Assembly: GCA_018780645.1 (NCBI GenBank)
Contig: JADMJJ010000010.1
Location: 62,001-126,000, forward strand
Length of the DNA: 64,000 nucleotides
Direction: 5' to 3'
DNA from: Burkholderiaceae bacterium
Lineage (GTDB): Bacteria; Pseudomonadota; Gammaproteobacteria; Burkholderiales; Burkholderiaceae_C
The translations under genes and the position numbers were made by a program. This document shows, piece after piece, positions 33,934 to 42,570 of this stretch (positions are counted from its first letter, which is position 1; every line of letters begins with the position of its first letter). The notes beneath the pieces are model-generated. The model worked only from the letters and a program-made list of their open reading frames with translations, had not been told where the DNA came from and did no database searches.

Positions 33934-35358
33934 ATGAACAGCTTGCAGCGTGACGTCGTCATCATCGGCACTGGCACCGCCGGCATGACGGCCTACCGGT
34001 CGGCACTGGCCCACACGTCCAGTGTGCTGGCGATCGAGGGCGGGCCCTATGGCACGACCTGCGCCCGCGTTGGCTGCATGCCCAGCAAGCTCCTGATCGC
34101 CGCGGCAGAGGCGGCGCACAGTGCAGGCGAGGCCCACCGCTTCGGCGTGCACCTGACACCGCCCCGCATCGATGGTGCGCAGGTGATGCAGCGGGTGCGT
34201 GATGAGCGCGACCGTTTCGTCGGTTTCGTCACCGAGGCCGTTGACAAATGGCCGGCCGAGCACCGGCTGCAAGGCCATGCCCGCTTTGTCGCGCCCGGCG
34301 TGCTGCAGGTGGACGAGCACACCCGCATCGAGGCCCAGCGCATCGTCATCGCCACCGGCTCCACGCCCGATGTCAACCCGGCCTGGCGCCAGACGCTGGG
34401 CGACCGGCTGATCATCAATGACGATGTGTTCGACTGGCAGACGCTGCCGGCCGCGGTGGCCGTGGTCGGCACCGGTGTGATCGGACTGGAGCTGGCGCAG
34501 GCGCTGCACCGGCTGGGCGTGCGTGTGCGGCTGTATGGACGCTCGGGCCGCGTCGGGCCGCTGACCGATCCGCTGCTGCAGGCCTTGAGCGCGCAGATCT
34601 TCGCTACCGCGCTTCCCATGAGCCTGGGCGTCGAATTGACCGTGGCACGCGACGGCGATCAGGTGTTGGTGACGACCGCGGCCGGCACCGAACGCTTCGA
34701 CTACCTGCTCGCCGCCACCGGCCGCGCGCCGAATGTCAAGCACCTGGGGCTGGAGCACGCCGGCCTGCCGCTGGGCGCCAACGGCGTGCCCATCGCCGAC
34801 AGCAACACCGGCCAGATCGGCAACAGCGCCGTGTTCCTGGCCGGCGATGCCAGCGACGAGCACATGCTTTTGCACGAGGCAGCCGATGATGGCCGCATCG
34901 CCGGGGACAACGCCGGCCGCTATCCCGATCTGCGGGTGCGTCCGCGCCGGGCGCCGCTGGCCGTGGTGTTCAGTGACCCCCAAATCATGCTGGCCGGGGC
35001 CAGCTACACCCAGCTGCTGCACCAGGGCCTGGCCTTCCAGGCCGGCCAGGTGTCGTTCGAGGACCAGGGCCGCAGCCGCGTGATGCTGAAGAACCGGGGC
35101 GCGCTACGCGTCTATGCCGAGTGCGGCAGCGGCCGCTTCCTGGGCGCCGAGATGATAGGGCCGGCGGCCGAGCATCTGGGCCATCTGCTGGCCTGGTCGG
35201 CCCAGCGCGGCGACACGGTGCAAGAGATGCTGGACAGCCCCTTCTACCATCCGGTCATCGAGGAAGGCCTTCGCAGCGCCCTGCGTGAGCTGCAGCGCGC
35301 GCTGCATATGGGCCCGCCGCCGGTGGAGCGATGCCTGGATTGCGGGCCGGGCGGCTGA
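33934..35358 (+). CDS. Dihydrolipoyl dehydrogenase-like FAD/NAD disulfide oxidoreductase
   Basis: 474 residues. It has the FAD-binding start VVIIGTGTAGMTAYR, the redox-active pair TCARVGCMPSK (Cys spaced by four), an NAD-binding VAVVGTGVIGLELAQAL, FAD motif VFLAGDASDEHMLL, and a C-terminal dimerisation domain with the active His-Glu in SPFYHPVIEEGLRSAL. It belongs to the Lpd/mercuric-reductase class, but it stands alone with no 2-oxo acid dehydrogenase subunits and has CARVGC instead of the usual CLNVGC. The substrate is therefore open. GGAGG 8 bases upstream of the ATG fixes the start. It converges with the MFS gene. Confidence 0.9.
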   Translation: MNSLQRDVVIIGTGTAGMTAYRSALAHTSSVLAIEGGPYGTTCARVGCMPSKLLIAAAEAAHSAGEAHRFGVHLTPPRIDGAQVMQRVRDERDRFVGFVTEAVDKWPAEHRLQGHARFVAPGVLQVDEHTRIEAQRIVIATGSTPDVNPAWRQTLGDRLIINDDVFDWQTLPAAVAVVGTGVIGLELAQALHRLGVRVRLYGRSGRVGPLTDPLLQALSAQIFATALPMSLGVELTVARDGDQVLVTTAAGTERFDYLLAATGRAPNVKHLGLEHAGLPLGANGVPIADSNTGQIGNSAVFLAGDASDEHMLLHEAADDGRIAGDNAGRYPDLRVRPRRAPLAVVFSDPQIMLAGASYTQLLHQGLAFQAGQVSFEDQGRSRVMLKNRGALRVYAECGSGRFLGAEMIGPAAEHLGHLLAWSAQRGDTVQEMLDSPFYHPVIEEGLRSALRELQRALHMGPPPVERCLDCGPGG

Positions 35359-35363
35359 TCTCC

Positions 35364-36515
35364 TCATTCCCGGTCCGGCACTTCCCGCTTGCGCCCGGCA
35401 AACGCGCTGCCCCCCAGCAGGGCCGCCGCCATGCCCCAGAACAACGGTGCGATGCCCAGCGTGGCGCCAACGGCACCAAAGATCAGCGGCATCACCGTCT
35501 GGCTGGTGTTGATCAAGGTCGTGCGCAGGCCCAGCGCCTCGCCGGCCCGGCCCTGTGGCGCGGCCTGATGCAGCAGGCTCAGCACCATGGGCTGCGGTGC
35601 ACCCAGGCCCAGGCCCAGCAGGAAGGCGATCGCCATCAGCACGCCGACGCTGTGCGTGAAGGGCAGCACCACATAGGCCAGGCCCGACATCAGGAGCGAG
35701 GCCGCCAGCATCGGCCAGGGCTGCATGCGCTGCACGATGAAGGGCATGGCCAGGCGCACGGTGAATGTGGCCGCCGCGAAGGCGCCCATGACGATGCCGA
35801 TCTGCGAGGCCGACAGGCCGATGCTGGTGCCATAGACGGGAATGGCGAAGTTGTACACATCCCAGGCCACCGTCAAGATGGCCATGGCGACGAACAGGCG
35901 GCGCAGCTCGGGATCCTTCAGCAGGTCGAGTACCGGCCCCCTGGGAGACGCGTCATGCGGATCGTGCGGATGGCCGGCCGGCAGCAGCTTGCCGGCCAGC
36001 GCCACGATGGGCAGCACGGTGAACAGGGCCAGCACGAGGAAGGTGCTGCGATAGCCCAGCGTATCAATGCACACCCCGGTCAGCATCGGCGCGACAAAGG
36101 CCGAGGTCGAGAAGCCCAGGGCCAGGTAGCTGAAGTTGACGGTGCGGTCTTCCGGCAGGCTCATGCCGCCCACCGCGTGGTAGGCCGCCACATTGATCAG
36201 CATGAAGGACATGCCCACCACCACCGCGGTGAAATACAGCGCCACCGGATGCGGCAGCAGGAAGGGCGCCAGCGTGCCGACGCTGACGCCGATGGAGCCC
36301 AGCAACATCGGCCGGTTCACGCCGATGCGATCGATCCAGCGCCCGGCCGTGACCGACAGCAGCGCCGGCAGCAGCGCATACAGCGCGATCAAGATGCCCA
36401 CCGTCAGCGCCGACGAGCCCTGGTGGATGGCGAACAGCGACACCGCGATGCGGCTGCCGTTGAAGGCCACATGGTTGAGTACCGTCAGGATGATGATGAA
36501 GGGCAGGGGACGCAT
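35364..36515 (-). CDS. MFS transporter
   Basis: 383 residues with about twelve hydrophobic segments arranged as two six-helix halves. The loop between helices 2 and 3 reads GRWIDRIGVNRPMLLGS, the standard MFS signature, and LGLRTTLINTSQTVMPLIFG is seen near the end. The substrate is unknown; the compact size and style fit drug or metabolite exporters. A 44-bp tandem repeat with hairpins lies between its start and the upstream GGDEF/EAL gene, probably insulating it. Confidence 0.88.
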   Translation of the reverse strand: MRPLPFIIILTVLNHVAFNGSRIAVSLFAIHQGSSALTVGILIALYALLPALLSVTAGRWIDRIGVNRPMLLGSIGVSVGTLAPFLLPHPVALYFTAVVVGMSFMLINVAAYHAVGGMSLPEDRTVNFSYLALGFSTSAFVAPMLTGVCIDTLGYRSTFLVLALFTVLPIVALAGKLLPAGHPHDPHDASPRGPVLDLLKDPELRRLFVAMAILTVAWDVYNFAIPVYGTSIGLSASQIGIVMGAFAAATFTVRLAMPFIVQRMQPWPMLAASLLMSGLAYVVLPFTHSVGVLMAIAFLLGLGLGAPQPMVLSLLHQAAPQGRAGEALGLRTTLINTSQTVMPLIFGAVGATLGIAPLFWGMAAALLGGSAFAGRKREVPDRE

Positions 36516-36529
36516 GGGAATCCTAAGAC

Positions 36530-36617
36530 TTCGTGTGCCAGACCGCGAAGCGCTCTGGCTCCGACTGACTGAGTTCGTGTGCCAGACCGCGAAGCGCTCT
36601 GGCTCCGACTGATTGAG
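36530..36617. repeat. Two tandem 44-bp direct repeats, each with a hairpin
   Basis: Copies at 36530-36573 and 36574-36617 differ by one base (gactgaC/T). Each contains CCAGACCGCGAAGCGCTCTGG, which folds into a stem of CCAGA and CGC paired with GCG and TCTGG with one mismatch. It lies downstream of the PAS-GGDEF-EAL gene and upstream of the MFS gene, both on the minus strand. It may act as tandem terminators or as mRNA 3'-end stabilisers. Confidence 0.8.
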
Positions 36618-36626
36618 AGTGCGCGC

Positions 36627-38708
36627 TCAGGGCGCCCACGTTGCCAGCCAGGCCTCGAAAGCATCCGGCGGCATGGCCTTGGCGAACAGATAACCTTGAG
36701 CGTAGTCACAACCCGCCTCGGCCAGCAGATCGCGCTGCAGCGGGGTTTCCACGCCCTCGGCGATCACCTTCATCCCGAGTTCATGCGCCATCACGATGAT
36801 GGCCCGGCACAGGGCCATGTCCTTCGACAGGGGGTTCAGCCCTCGCACAAACGATTGGTCTATCTTCAGGTAGTCGATATCGAACTTCTGCAGATAGGAC
36901 AGCGAGGAGTAGCCGGTACCGAAGTCGTCCAGCGACACGCCGATGCCGGCGGCATGCAGGTCCATCAGCCGGGCGGCCACATCGGTGCTGCCGTCCAGCA
37001 GCAGGCCTTCGGTGATCTCCACCACCAGGCTGTGGCCCGGCAGGCCCAGGCTCTGCAGCCAGGCGGCCCAGACCGGTCCCTGCTGCGCATCGACGCGGAA
37101 CTGCACCGGTGACTTGTTGATGCTGATCTGGAAGTCCGGATGCAGCTCGGCGCGCCAGCGACTCACCTGCGCGGCGGCCTGCCGGAACACCCAGTCGCCA
37201 ATGTCTATGATCAGGCCGCTGGCCTCGGCAATCGGTATGAACAGATTGGGCGCCACCGGCCCGCGCGTCGGGTGCTGCCAGCGCAGCAGCGCCTCGGCCT
37301 TGTGCACGGCGCCGCTGCCGAGCTCGATGATGGGCTGGTAGTGCACCTCGAACTGGTCCGCCCCCAGCGCCGCGCGCAGGTCGTTGGCCAGGCGCAGGCG
37401 GTTCTGTGCCGCCTCCTGCAGGGCCGGCGTGAAGTAGCTGAAGCGCTTGCGACCGGCATCCTTGGCCACGTACAGGGCCTGGTCGGCATGTTTGAACAGG
37501 TCCTCGATCAGCTCGGCGTCCTGCGGATACAGGGTGATGCCTATGCTGGCCGACACAAAGGACAGCTCGTTGCCAAGCTGGAAGCCCGCCGCCAGCGCGT
37601 CCAGGATGGCCTGCGCCACCACCTCCACCTCACCCGGGTCGCCCAGGCCCGGCATGACGACGGTGAACTCGTCGCCGCCCATGCGGGCGACGGTATCGCC
37701 CTCGCGCAGACAGTGGGCGATGCGCTGGGCGGCTTGTATCAGCAGCAGATCGCCCTTGTCATGGCCCAGCGTGTCATTGACCTCCTTGAAATGGTCCAGG
37801 TCGATGAACAGCAGCGCCAGCTGCCGCTCGCTGGCGGCGCAGCGGGCCATGGCTTGCGCCAGGCGCTCGCGCAGCATGCGGCGGTTGGGCAGGCCGGTCA
37901 GGCCATCGAAATGCGCTTGCTGCCAGATCAGCGCCTCGTCCTGCTTGCGGCTGGTGATGTCGGTGTGGGTGCCTATCATGCGCAGCGGCCGGCCCTGCCC
38001 GTCGCGGCTGATGACCATGCCGCGGGTCAGTATCCACTTCCAGCTGCCATCCTTGCACTGCACGCGGTGCTCGTTGATATAGGTCGGTGTGCGGCCCTCG
38101 ATATGGGCCTGGCGGTCGCGCAGCAGCTGCTCGATGTCGTCCGGGTGCGTGCGCTTGTCGAACTCTTCCGGCCGGCTCGTCAGCTCCTCTTCGCTATAGC
38201 CGTACATCTCGATGAAGCGACGCGAAAAGATCTCCACCCCGGTCTGGGGATACCAGTCCCAGACGCCATCGCCGGCGCTCTCCAGGGCCAGCTTCCAGCG
38301 GTCCTCGCTCTCGCGCAGGCTTTGCTCGGCGAGCTTCTGGGCGGTGATGTCGCGCACCACGCAGATGCTGCGCCCGTCGGCCGTGCGCTGCCAGCGCCAG
38401 GCCAGATCGCGCAGCGAACCGTCGGCACAGGCAAACTGCCCCTGCAGCTCGAAACCCTTGGCCCGAGGCGGCGCGGTGGCGACCGCCTGCTCCAGCAGCG
38501 CCCGTTGTTCGGCATGGGCCAACTCCAGCCAGCAGCGGCCCAGCAGCTGCGCCTCGGACCAGCCCAGGGTCTGCGCCCAGGCCGGGTTGACGCGCTCGAA
38601 CAGGCCTTCGGGCGTGAGCACGCACAGCATGTCCAGCGACAGTTCAAACGCCAGGCCAGCCAGGCGCGCCTCGTCGTCCGACGGCTTGATCTGCCCTAGA
38701 GAATTCAT
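36627..38708 (-). CDS. PAS-PAS-GGDEF-EAL c-di-GMP signalling protein
   Basis: 693 residues, soluble. Two PAS/PAC units (~10-135 and ~140-265) precede a GGDEF domain with an intact RMGGDEFTVVM and I-site-like sequence, and an EAL domain with KAEALLRWQ, VVEITEGLLL, LDDFGTGYSSLSYL, KIDQSFVRGL and VIAEGVET. Both cyclase and phosphodiesterase activities are possible, unlike the protein at 16.5 kb. The start at 38708 is supported by AGGAG 5 to 8 bases upstream; the longer frame to 38816 has no such site. No membrane segment, so PAS ligands or redox cues are probably cytoplasmic. Confidence 0.93.
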   Translation of the reverse strand: MNSLGQIKPSDDEARLAGLAFELSLDMLCVLTPEGLFERVNPAWAQTLGWSEAQLLGRCWLELAHAEQRALLEQAVATAPPRAKGFELQGQFACADGSLRDLAWRWQRTADGRSICVVRDITAQKLAEQSLRESEDRWKLALESAGDGVWDWYPQTGVEIFSRRFIEMYGYSEEELTSRPEEFDKRTHPDDIEQLLRDRQAHIEGRTPTYINEHRVQCKDGSWKWILTRGMVISRDGQGRPLRMIGTHTDITSRKQDEALIWQQAHFDGLTGLPNRRMLRERLAQAMARCAASERQLALLFIDLDHFKEVNDTLGHDKGDLLLIQAAQRIAHCLREGDTVARMGGDEFTVVMPGLGDPGEVEVVAQAILDALAAGFQLGNELSFVSASIGITLYPQDAELIEDLFKHADQALYVAKDAGRKRFSYFTPALQEAAQNRLRLANDLRAALGADQFEVHYQPIIELGSGAVHKAEALLRWQHPTRGPVAPNLFIPIAEASGLIIDIGDWVFRQAAAQVSRWRAELHPDFQISINKSPVQFRVDAQQGPVWAAWLQSLGLPGHSLVVEITEGLLLDGSTDVAARLMDLHAAGIGVSLDDFGTGYSSLSYLQKFDIDYLKIDQSFVRGLNPLSKDMALCRAIIVMAHELGMKVIAEGVETPLQRDLLAEAGCDYAQGYLFAKAMPPDAFEAWLATWAP

Positions 38709-39240
38709 ACCGCTCCTGTCCGGTGCATGCGAACCAGGCTCGCGGGGCCCGGTCGGACTCAGCATAACCCGAGGCCGACAAGCCGCCGCAACCGGCAATA
38801 GCGGCAATAGCAGCAAGACTCCGGGCTGCGTTTTTTTCAGATCATGAATATCTTAAGAAAAGAACCCCCACAGGCACGCGGGTGCAGCGCAACAGGCATG
38901 CAATTTCAGCGAGAATCGCGCCGATCCGAAGCGCTTGACCACATCAACGACAACTGCGGCCACGACACGTGGCATGTCGCGCGCCGACAAACGCAACTCA
39001 TACCCGAGATTCGTTGATTCGTCGCACTCAGGATGATTTTTGACGACACCCTGCATAAGGTGTCAAACAGAACAGATGGGCTGGCAGCCTGGTTCAAGAT
39101 CCCCGCGTTGGGGTCAGGTCTGAACCAGTGATTGAACTCCAGAAGCCCGCATCCAAATTTGTCGTTCCGCTGGGACAGCCCTGCCTTTGCAGCGCTGGAA
39201 CTGCGGTATGGATCGGGCCAATACAGTGAATTCTGCAAAT
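38709..39240. other. Non-coding gap of 532 bases
   Basis: Lower GC than the flanks and no convincing gene on either strand. It holds a T-run near 38830, a short GACACC...GGTGTC dyad at about 39043-39062, and presumably the promoter of the PAS-GGDEF-EAL gene (minus) and of the winged-helix gene (plus). Its composition would suit the remains of an old insertion beside the IS630-like gene, but no transposon ends were found. Confidence 0.5.
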
Positions 39241-39795
39241 ATGAACATACCGTCGAACAAGCGTGACGCCGCTGGCCTTGAGAGCCGGCGGCTTGAAGGG
39301 GTCAAGTTGCTGAAGCAGGGCATGAGTCAGTCCAGTGTCGCTCGACAGCTGCAAGTTTCGCGCCAGGCCGTGCATCAATGGGCCTCGCAGCTGTCCGAAG
39401 GCCGGGAACAGGCGCTGAAGGCCAAGGGCTTTGGCCGGCCGACCCGGCTCAGCGCGGCCCAGGTGATCGAGCTGCGCAACTGGCTGCAGCGCGGTCCCCG
39501 CGCCGCCGGCCTGCCCCATGACAGCTGGACCATCCAGCGCGTGTGCATGCTGATCCACCGCCGCTTCGACATCGAATACAGCGGCCCGGGTTGCTGGGGT
39601 TTGCTGCAGCGGCTGAAGATCTCGCTGGAGGCGATCTCATCGCCGGCGCAGGATGAGGCCGCCGCCTCGGAATCCCCCGCCAGCATCGAGCAGCGGCCCA
39701 ACAACCCGGCACGCAGCTTCGACTACGTGGTGCACACGCTGTCGCAACGCGGCCCAACCGCCCGCGACTCCTACTTCCGCATGGGCAGCCAGTAG
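39241..39795 (+). CDS. IS630-type winged helix-turn-helix protein (isolated N-terminal domain)
   Basis: 184 residues from the ATG at 39241 (ATGs at 39187 and 39208 are alternatives; none has a good ribosome-binding site). It contains a helix-turn-helix GVKLLKQGMSQSSVARQLQVSRQAVHQW and a second winged helix with RGPRAAGLPHDSWTIQRVCMLIHRRF and EYSGPGCWGLLQRLKIS. This pair is the DNA-binding half of IS630-family transposases. The DDE catalytic domain is missing; instead there is a polar ~60-residue tail ending in SYFRMGSQ. The frame is intact and no terminal repeats are visible, so it may be domesticated, or a remnant. Confidence 0.7.
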   Translation: MNIPSNKRDAAGLESRRLEGVKLLKQGMSQSSVARQLQVSRQAVHQWASQLSEGREQALKAKGFGRPTRLSAAQVIELRNWLQRGPRAAGLPHDSWTIQRVCMLIHRRFDIEYSGPGCWGLLQRLKISLEAISSPAQDEAAASESPASIEQRPNNPARSFDYVVHTLSQRGPTARDSYFRMGSQ

Positions 39796-39847
39796 GCCCG
39801 GAAATCTTTCCTGGGTCCGCTGCGAGCCGCGCCGGGGCACGCGCCGA

Positions 39848-40759
39848 TCAGCGTCCGGATGCAGCCGCAGCGGGTTCCCGCGGAGCAACCGACAGCGGGA
39901 TCTTGAGACTCATGTTTTGCTCACCGGGCGGTGGCGGCGGCATCGCCACTTGCGCAAGTACCCTGGTGACGGCCCGGTCAAGATCGTCTCGACCAGAAGT
40001 CTCCATATTGCCGACCTGCGGTCGCTGCGCACCCTTCGAAAACTCGGCGAGCCACACGCCGCTACCCGCCCCCGGTAAAACGCCCTGGTCATGCGCCATC
40101 GACATCGCCTGCGATAGGCGCTGCCAATAGTTGCGCCGCCAGGTCAAGTAGTCCATGCGCTGTTGCGCTTCATCGCTGAGTGACGCGTAGTCGCTCAACA
40201 AGTGCATGTCGCGCCACGACTGGTTGTCACCTCGGTATGCGCCCATGCGTAATACGCGCAATGCCTCGGCCTGATCCTTTGGCCCTCCGAGACCCTCCCG
40301 GTACAAGCGCGCCAGCTCCACTTCACCAGCAGGCACCGGATGAGCAATGGCATCGGCGTAGTGGCGGCGCGCCAGCGCGTAGTCGGGCGTCCAAGCGGCC
40401 TCCACGATGCGTCCGAGTGCCACGTGACCTCGCCCATTGTTGACCGCTGCTTGCCGGTACAGGTCGGTTGCCCTGGACATCGACAAGGAGACACCGGCTC
40501 CGTCCTCGTACCAGTGCCCGAGCAGCAACTGGCAACTTGCGCGGCCGGCCTCGGCAGCCGCCTCAACGCTCGCCAAGTGTTGCCGATCACGCGGGCCCGT
40601 ACTCCGCTGACCGTCCGAGAGGTCTGCGCAGCCCAACAGCAAGCGGGCCGAACTCGACTTCGGCAGGCTGGCGGGCTGGGCCACGACAGGCTGGACCAGC
40701 CACATCGGAAACAGCAGCGGCAACAACCGCCATCCGCGGATCGGCGTTGATGAGCGCAT
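39848..40759 (-). CDS. Sel1-repeat-like exported protein
   Basis: 303 residues. The ATG at 40759 begins a signal peptide (RSSTPIRGWRLLPLLFPMW, cleavage near VVAQPA). The mature part carries Sel1/TPR-like helical repeats: SCQLLLGHWYEDGAGVSLSM, ATDLYRQAAVNNGRGHVALG, LARRHYADAIAHP, ELARLYREGLGGPKDQAEAL. A C-terminal segment with AEFSKGAQ and RVLAQVAMPPPPPGEQNMSLKIPLSV resembles the end of TonB-type C-terminal domains, but weakly. A periplasmic scaffold or protein-interaction role is plausible. No functional neighbour. Confidence 0.75.
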   Translation of the reverse strand: MRSSTPIRGWRLLPLLFPMWLVQPVVAQPASLPKSSSARLLLGCADLSDGQRSTGPRDRQHLASVEAAAEAGRASCQLLLGHWYEDGAGVSLSMSRATDLYRQAAVNNGRGHVALGRIVEAAWTPDYALARRHYADAIAHPVPAGEVELARLYREGLGGPKDQAEALRVLRMGAYRGDNQSWRDMHLLSDYASLSDEAQQRMDYLTWRRNYWQRLSQAMSMAHDQGVLPGAGSGVWLAEFSKGAQRPQVGNMETSGRDDLDRAVTRVLAQVAMPPPPPGEQNMSLKIPLSVAPREPAAAASGR

Positions 40760-40819
40760 GAGTAGTTCCAAGGAATTTCAGACCCGCCTCATTCTGCCAG
40801 TCTGAGGGGGAACAGCTGT

Positions 40820-41668
40820 TCAGCCGGTGGTCTGCATGCGCAGCCGCCGGGCCGCATCTTCGGCCCGAGCATCGTCGATTTCGCGCAGCACGCCGCCCAG
40901 GTCCACCGGGCCGGCCTTGCGCTCGAAGCGGCCGGTCAGCGGCGTGTCCACCAGCAGCGCACCGCGCTGGTACAGATCCCATATCTCGGCACCGAACTGG
41001 GTGCTCAGCAGGTCCGGGGCGAAGCCCCCGAAGAAGTCGCGCAGATTGTTCACGTCGCGCAGCAGCATGCGCTGGGCATGGTTGTTGCCGGCCGCGTCCA
41101 CCGCCTGCGGCAAATCGATGATGACCGGTCCGTCGTGGCTGAGCAGGATGTTGAACTCGGACAGATCGCCGTGCACCACGCCGGCCGTCAGCATGCGCAC
41201 CACCTCGATCAGCAGGGTTGCATGGTGAGCACGGGCTTCTTCAGCGGTGAACAGCACATCGTTCAGTCGGGGTGCGGCATCCCCGGCCTCATCGGTTACC
41301 AGTTCCATCAAAAGCACGCCGTCACAAAAGTTGTAGGGCTTGGGCACGCGCACGCCGGCAGCTGCCAGGCGGTACAGGGCATCCACTTCGGCGCTTTGCC
41401 AGGCCGCCTCGCTGGCCTCGCGCCCGAACTTGGTGCCCTTGGCCATGGCGCGGGCCTGGCGGCTGTTCTTGACCTTGCGGTTCTCGGTGTAGTCGACGGC
41501 CTGGCGAAAGCTGCGCTCGGTGGCCTCCTTGTAGACCTTGGCACAGCGCGTGTCGTCGCCGCAGCGCACGACGTAGACGGTGGCTTCCTTGCCGCTCATC
41601 AGCTGGCGCACCACCGTGTCGATCAGGCCTTCTTCAATCAGGGCTTGCAGCCGCTTGGGTGGTTTCAT
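40820..41668 (-). CDS. RIO1-type serine/threonine protein kinase
   Basis: About 282 residues (an ATG three codons upstream at 41677 is also possible). The kinase core is intact: MSGKEATVYVVRCGDDTRCAKVYKE (ATP loop and Lys), AVDYTENRKVKNSRQARAMAKGTKFG insert typical of the RIO1 group, VPKPYNFCDGVLLMELV hinge, the catalytic loop VHGDLSEFNILL and metal-binding VIIDLPQAVD. Bacterial RIO kinases of this type are widespread in Proteobacteria, but their substrates are unknown. The next gene downstream is the Sel1 protein; an HDOD protein lies upstream on the same strand, 28 bases away. Confidence 0.9.
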   Translation of the reverse strand: MKPPKRLQALIEEGLIDTVVRQLMSGKEATVYVVRCGDDTRCAKVYKEATERSFRQAVDYTENRKVKNSRQARAMAKGTKFGREASEAAWQSAEVDALYRLAAAGVRVPKPYNFCDGVLLMELVTDEAGDAAPRLNDVLFTAEEARAHHATLLIEVVRMLTAGVVHGDLSEFNILLSHDGPVIIDLPQAVDAAGNNHAQRMLLRDVNNLRDFFGGFAPDLLSTQFGAEIWDLYQRGALLVDTPLTGRFERKAGPVDLGGVLREIDDARAEDAARRLRMQTTG

Positions 41669-41695
41669 GGGCGCCATTCTGCGCCCGACCCGAAC

Positions 41696-42514
41696 TCAGC
41701 CAGCGTGGGACTGCCGGTCTTGCCGCTGCTCCAGCAGCTTGCGTACGGCGCGCAGCACCAGGGTCTCGTCAAGCTGGGCCTTGGGCGCCAGCGCCAAGGC
41801 CGAGGCCTCCAAGGTGTCAGGCGCCGTGACCATGGCCTGAGCCAGAGCCGACAGCACACAGACTGCCGGGCGCTGCACCGCCTCCGGGATCTGGCCGCTG
41901 GCCTGCACCGTCACATGGTGGCGCACGCTGGCCACCGCCGGCGCCGACAGGCCCCAGCTCTCACACAGCGCGGCGCCCAGCGCGTCATGGCTGACGCCGA
42001 AGGCGCGACGCTCCAGCTGCACCAGATCCATGTCCTGCTCGACGGCGCGCAGCATCGACGGGTAGTGGTCGGGCGCGTGGCGGTAGAGCACCGCCTTTCC
42101 GCATTCCTCGAACAGGCCGGCCGAGTGCGCGGCCCAGGGATCGACGCCCAGCATCTGGCCCATGCGGCCCATCAGCACACCGCGCTCGGCGGCCCGCTCC
42201 CAGATCGGCTCCAGCTCCTTGGCCGGTGGGAAGGCGGCGCGCATCCCCATCTCGAAGGTAATGGCCGCGACCTCGCGCATACCCAGATAGGTCAAGGCCT
42301 GGTGCACGCTCTGCACCCGGCCCTTCAAGCCGTACAGCGAGGAATTGACCGCCCGCAGCACCGACGAGGCCAGGGCCATATCGGACTCGACCAGAGTGGA
42401 CATGGCCTGCAGATTGACCTCTTCCTCGGCCATCAGCAGCGACAGCTTGACCAGGACCTCGGGTTGCGACGGGATGTCGATTTCCAGCGTGCGCAATTGG
42501 GGATCAACGGACAT
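41696..42514 (-). CDS. HDOD domain-containing signalling protein
   Basis: 272 residues. The HDOD core is visible from the start: IPSQPEVLVKLSLLMAEEEVNLQAMSTLVESDMALASSVLRAVNSS, followed by VHQALTYLGMREVAAITFEMGMR and AHSAGLFEECGKAVLYRHAPDHY. The metal-binding HD residues of true phosphohydrolases are not conserved, as is usual for HDOD. These proteins act in regulation, often near c-di-GMP components. It lies 28 bases upstream of the RIO kinase gene on the same strand, so a joint transcript is possible. Confidence 0.9.
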   Translation of the reverse strand: MSVDPQLRTLEIDIPSQPEVLVKLSLLMAEEEVNLQAMSTLVESDMALASSVLRAVNSSLYGLKGRVQSVHQALTYLGMREVAAITFEMGMRAAFPPAKELEPIWERAAERGVLMGRMGQMLGVDPWAAHSAGLFEECGKAVLYRHAPDHYPSMLRAVEQDMDLVQLERRAFGVSHDALGAALCESWGLSAPAVASVRHHVTVQASGQIPEAVQRPAVCVLSALAQAMVTAPDTLEASALALAPKAQLDETLVLRAVRKLLEQRQDRQSHAG

Positions 42515-42570
42515 GAACTTCCACCTTAGCTAGCGATTCTCTCAACCATAGGGTACGCCCGGGCAAAGCG

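Noticed and set aside
35331-36572. 413-codon plus-strand frame opposite the MFS gene
   Set aside because: Rich in His, Gln and Gly, no recognisable fold; shadow of the transporter.
38853-39238. Two short minus-strand frames in the 532-base gap
   Set aside because: No ribosome-binding site, no family and atypical codons; treated as non-coding.
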